A program made the translations under genes and the position numbers. From contig CM033116.1 of the NCBI GenBank assembly GCA_019321725.1, positions 4,708,642 through 4,772,641 of the forward strand: a stretch of DNA of 64,000 bases, in the 5' to 3' direction. The notes beneath the pieces were generated by a model that searched no databases, was not told the origin of the DNA, and saw only the letters and a list, made by a program, of their open reading frames with translations. Of the stretch, positions 63,610 through 64,000 are shown piece by piece (positions within the stretch are counted from its first letter, which is position 1; the number at the start of each line of letters is the position of its first letter). Origin of the DNA: Paulownia fortunei (Eukaryota; Streptophyta; Magnoliopsida; Lamiales; Paulowniaceae).

Positions 63610-63838
63610 CCTTTAAAATATTTGTTCTTAACACTTTGGATGAGATAAATTACAGAATATAACTCAACTGCATCTCGACTTCTCAACAAGAATTGTATAC
63701 TTTTGCGCGTAAAAAATCCAACCCACAGTGATTGTATCATACTAAATTTTGACCGTAAGTTTCCACTAGAATTCGAACCCCCACCTTCCCGTTGGAAGCG
63801 AATTCAAGTTGATAATTCCATCAGTTGAATTGTGCAGG
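63610..63838 (-). mobile_element. tRNA-derived SINE, family 2, copy 2
   Basis: On the minus strand the boxes CAATTCAACTGATGG and GGGGGTTCGAATTC, joined by GAATTCGCTTCCAACGG, match copy 1 at 39365-39640. This copy lacks copy 1's internal duplication. Homology continues leftward through CCACAGTGATTGTATCATAC and TAACACTTTGGATGAG. Target duplications were not resolved. Confidence 0.75.
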
Positions 63839-64000
63839 GCAAAAAAAAAAAAAGTTGTTTATTTTGTGATGAGTGAGCAGGTACTAGGGTTATTTATTTT
63901 ACCCCACGAACCAAAATCTTGTGTTATTCTTTTTAATTTATCTAAATTCCAAATTGAATTCATTTATAAGGTTTATTAATGGGCCCAATCACCTAGCCAT

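Overview
The window is nuclear DNA from a flowering plant, most likely a eudicot. It is very AT-rich between genes, has GT-AG introns, carries many small non-autonomous transposons, and encodes plant-only proteins (a phytosulfokine precursor, a P-class PPR protein, an arogenate dehydratase, a plant-type NAT transporter). Species cannot be named from sequence alone.

Layout. 1-1.1 kb: AT-rich upstream DNA. 1.4-10.1 kb (+): a ten-exon NAT11/NAT12-type nucleobase-ascorbate transporter, intact over 704 codons, with a 3.6 kb fourth intron. 10.7-24.5 kb: intergenic, dominated by a direct segmental duplication (12.0-15.1 and 17.6-21.0 kb); two MITEs sit in copy A only. Between the copies lies a decayed exon of a LONELY GUY (LOG) gene. 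24.66-25.99 kb (+): an intronless, GC-rich arogenate/prephenate dehydratase gene, interrupted by one apparent missing G. 26-31 kb: repeats, including a ~225-240 bp tandem repeat, a hAT-type MITE and a young tRNA-derived SINE with a perfect 16 bp target-site duplication. 31.5-36.2 kb: two Ty3/gypsy-like LTRs placed tail to tail, forming a long hairpin; the second LTR has an inverted middle. 36.3-37.6 kb (-): an intronless LOG-like gene copy broken by two 1-bp losses, then an unrecognised frameshifted protein fragment. 42.1-44.0 kb (+): an intact intronless PPR gene. 50.2-50.7 kb (+): a three-exon phytosulfokine precursor. 54.1-54.9 kb (+): an unrecognised protein with a DLNxxP (EAR-like) motif and one apparent frameshift. 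58.4 kb (-): tRNA-Arg(CCG), next to a possible 5' exon of a minus-strand gene. 59-64 kb: repeats, including a hAT MITE, a poly-T/poly-G tract and a second SINE of another family.

The genes do not form a pathway cluster; this is an ordinary gene-sparse plant interval. Three loci (arogenate dehydratase, LOG copy, DLN protein) are broken by what look like single-base losses while three others are intact. Assembly indel error is therefore a serious alternative to real pseudogenisation. The most unusual structure is the tail-to-tail LTR hairpin with its internal inversion, lying just downstream of the LOG-like copy on the same strand.
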